Source: an uncultured Blautia sp. (lineage in GTDB: Bacteria; Bacillota; Clostridia; Lachnospirales; Lachnospiraceae). Taken from it: 42,559 nt of DNA. Within the stretch, counting starts at the first letter, position 1; each line of letters opens with the position of its first letter. The DNA is taken from assembly GCA_934394595.1 (NCBI GenBank), contig CAKRRX010000005.1, positions 1 through 42,559 of the forward strand, read 5' to 3'. Made by a program: the position numbers and the translations under genes. Under the pieces are notes generated by a model, which had not been told where the DNA came from, ran no database searches, and was given only the letters and a program-made list of their open reading frames with translations. Positions 40,927-42,559 of the stretch are shown piece after piece.

Positions 40927-42464
40927 TCTTTCCTTCCAAAAAACATCCGCCTGGCAGCCAGTGCCGAAATGAAGAAAGAACACAAAATCAACATCTGAAA
41001 CAATTCCTTATGGGAACGGTCTCCGGTTTTTGGGGAGGTTATGATACCTGCGCTGCCACTGTAATCATAGTCTCCATTTCCTGCAGTGCCTCCCATGTCT
41101 TCCTCTCCTGCTATTTTCGTTTCTTCCTTACTTTTTTCCACCTTGATCACAGCCTGGTCCCGTACTGCCGTTTCTTCTCCGGTTTCATCGGATACTACTA
41201 TGATCTGATTTACCAGATTCTGATCCTTCAGATCCTCCGGCAATACCACTTTTGCCTTCAGATTTATACATCCTCCTGGAACAATCTCCGGAATCTTTGC
41301 CTGTGTTTTAGTTTTATTTAAGATCACACCTTTCTTTTCCAGAAAAACAGCACGCACTCCTGCCAGGCCAAAGCGTTCAGTACTGATCACAGAATGAAGA
41401 GTGCGGTCTCCGGTATTATGGATACTGATCTGATAGGTCACTGTATCCCCCGGCTGTGCTGTGTCACGGTCTGCTGTTTTCTTTACCGTAAACGCTGCTT
41501 TCGCAGGCTGTATCACCAGATTCAGGGATTCCTTTTTCTCTTCTGATGAGGTGTTTTGGGCAGCTGCCATGACCTCCAACTGCACCTCACCGCTTTGTCC
41601 CTCATCAGGGTCCATATAAAAAGAAAGAGTCCGCACTTCCTGCTCTGCCAGCTTTTCCAGAATCACACCTGTTTCCTCTGTATTCACAAAAGGCGCAGTT
41701 TCCCACACCGGAGTCAGGTTTTGCCCTTGTACCATAGCTTTAAAATGGATCTTATACAGGGGAAGATCTCCTGTATTTGTCACTTCCACCTGACAGCAGA
41801 TCCTTTTTCCTGCTTTTGCATCCCCTTGGGCTTTAAGTTTCATAGAAAAATCAACCTCTGCTGCAGGAATTTCCACCCATGGGGACTTGCCCTGGCACAC
41901 CAGGCCGACTTCATCCTTTTTCTTTTTTAAAATACAGGTTCCACCTTTTCCCATTGAATTTTCTATCATATTTCCTCTGGAAAGCGGCAGCTCCTGACAC
42001 AATGGAACGGTCATTGTGTCAGGTAAAGAGCGGTATTCTTCCCGAAGTTTCACAGGAATATCCAGATATTTTTCTGCCTCCCCCGTTTTTATTTCACTTT
42101 CCAGTCTGGTGATGGTAACCGATCTTCCATCTTTTGAAATCACCGGTATTTCTTTTTTCAGCCATTCTCCCGGAAAAGAAAAGGCAGAATCCACCTGAAA
42201 ATATTCCGATATCCAGACCACCAGATAATATTTTTCTTCTTCCGGTTCCAGGCTCTGAAGATTTCCTGCTGTTACTGTAAGGGATGCCTTAAAATTTTCC
42301 TGATCCGTCCAGTTTGCACTTTGATTTATAAAAACATCTGCACTTTCAGCCTTTACCACACGGACAAAGGAAGAGAGTGTCCCCAATCCCAGCAAAGTAC
42401 CAAGAATGCCAAGAAAGACAGCGCCTGCTGTCATCATATTTTTCCATATTCTGTTTTTTCCCAT
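40923..42464 (-). CDS. Sortase-anchored surface protein with DUF11-like domains and SPKTG signal
   Basis: This 513-residue protein has a signal peptide (about 1-40, ending near VKAES), an N-terminal region of about 170 residues that I do not recognise, and two Ig-like beta domains. The second is DUF11-like (AAFTVKKTADRDTAQPGD, TYQISIHNTGDRTLHSV). A Gly/Asp/Tyr-rich linker leads to TSPKTGDRS, a hydrophobic stretch (LFQMLILCSFFISALAA) and a basic end RRMFFGRKD, a full sorting signal. SPKTG is the type used by Clostridioides difficile sortase B ((S/P)PxTG) rather than LPxTG. No sortase lies beside it. The ribosome site is AAGGAG. Function is unknown; the protein probably decorates the wall. Confidence 0.8.
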   Translation of the reverse strand: MGKNRIWKNMMTAGAVFLGILGTLLGLGTLSSFVRVVKAESADVFINQSANWTDQENFKASLTVTAGNLQSLEPEEEKYYLVVWISEYFQVDSAFSFPGEWLKKEIPVISKDGRSVTITRLESEIKTGEAEKYLDIPVKLREEYRSLPDTMTVPLCQELPLSRGNMIENSMGKGGTCILKKKKDEVGLVCQGKSPWVEIPAAEVDFSMKLKAQGDAKAGKRICCQVEVTNTGDLPLYKIHFKAMVQGQNLTPVWETAPFVNTEETGVILEKLAEQEVRTLSFYMDPDEGQSGEVQLEVMAAAQNTSSEEKKESLNLVIQPAKAAFTVKKTADRDTAQPGDTVTYQISIHNTGDRTLHSVISTERFGLAGVRAVFLEKKGVILNKTKTQAKIPEIVPGGCINLKAKVVLPEDLKDQNLVNQIIVVSDETGEETAVRDQAVIKVEKSKEETKIAGEEDMGGTAGNGDYDYSGSAGIITSPKTGDRSHKELFQMLILCSFFISALAARRMFFGRKD

Positions 42465-42559
42465 AAACGCTCCTTATCCCCGGGCTGCAGCACTTTTAGC
42501 CGGATTTTTTCGTATATAACCCGGATCAGTCAGCCCTTTTCCATAAAACTTTACTATTT
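42465..42559. other. Right edge, upstream of the surface-protein gene; no gene seen
   Basis: The last 95 bases hold the ribosome site of the surface-protein gene (AAGGAG at about 42468-42475). I see no complete coding region or clear promoter here, so the upstream boundary of the transcript is unknown. Confidence 0.5.

Noticed and set aside
1..42559. CRISPR arrays, tRNA or rRNA genes, prophage genes
   Set aside because: I found no regularly spaced repeats, tRNA-like cloverleaf end motifs, rRNA core sequence, integrase or phage structural genes.

Overview
This window comes from a low-to-moderate GC Gram-positive bacterium of the Clostridia, most likely a gut Lachnospiraceae species (Blautia/Dorea/Ruminococcus-like). 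The evidence is a Firmicutes-type division and cell wall (dcw) cluster, an operon with the Bacillus subtilis priA-def-fmt-rsmB-rlmN-prpC-prkC-rsgA-rpe-thiN order, class C sortase pili, and a MurE with the DNPR motif of meso-diaminopimelate enzymes. Every gene I can support lies on the minus strand, so the window reads from right to left. I see no rRNA, tRNA, CRISPR array or intact transposase.

Right part (42.5-27.2 kb): a sortase-anchored surface protein (SPKTG signal) is followed by a promoter that overlaps its stop codon. This promoter drives a tight operon: murE, priA, def, fmt, a YugP-type zinc peptidase, rsmB, rlmN, a PP2C phosphatase, a PASTA kinase, rsgA, rpe and thiN. These genes link peptidoglycan precursor synthesis, replication restart, N-terminal formyl-Met processing, rRNA methylation, ribosome assembly and wall-sensing phosphorylation. 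The operon ends in a hairpin-rich element of about 160 bp that supplies the last 29 codons and the stop of thiN.

Middle part (27.1-14.9 kb): a sortase-dependent pilus locus with its own promoter. It encodes a 2093-residue multidomain adhesin (LPGTG), a D2-type backbone pilin (LPGTG), two class C sortases and a Cna-B-rich minor pilin whose sorting signal is SVKTG. The different signal on the last protein suggests that it is the base pilin, handed to a housekeeping sortase. The locus lies between two conserved housekeeping blocks, like an accessory insertion.

Left part (14.9-0 kb): ychF and lgt form a two-gene unit closed by a clear intrinsic terminator. Then comes the dcw cluster: promoter, a phased array of five MraZ-type boxes, a perfect leader hairpin, mraZ, rsmH, ftsL, two class B penicillin-binding proteins, mraY, murD, ftsW, murA and ftsQ, ending just before the window edge (ftsZ would be expected beyond). 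murE is missing here because it heads the other operon, and murA occupies the place where murG is often found.

The most interesting points are: an Asp/Asn/Gly-rich C-terminal repeat shared by FtsQ and the first PBP of the same operon; the MraZ operator array; a KTA instead of KTG box in the second PBP; the two sorting-signal classes within the pilus and surface proteins; the seven-fold repeated stalk of the giant adhesin; and the structured repeat fused to thiN.
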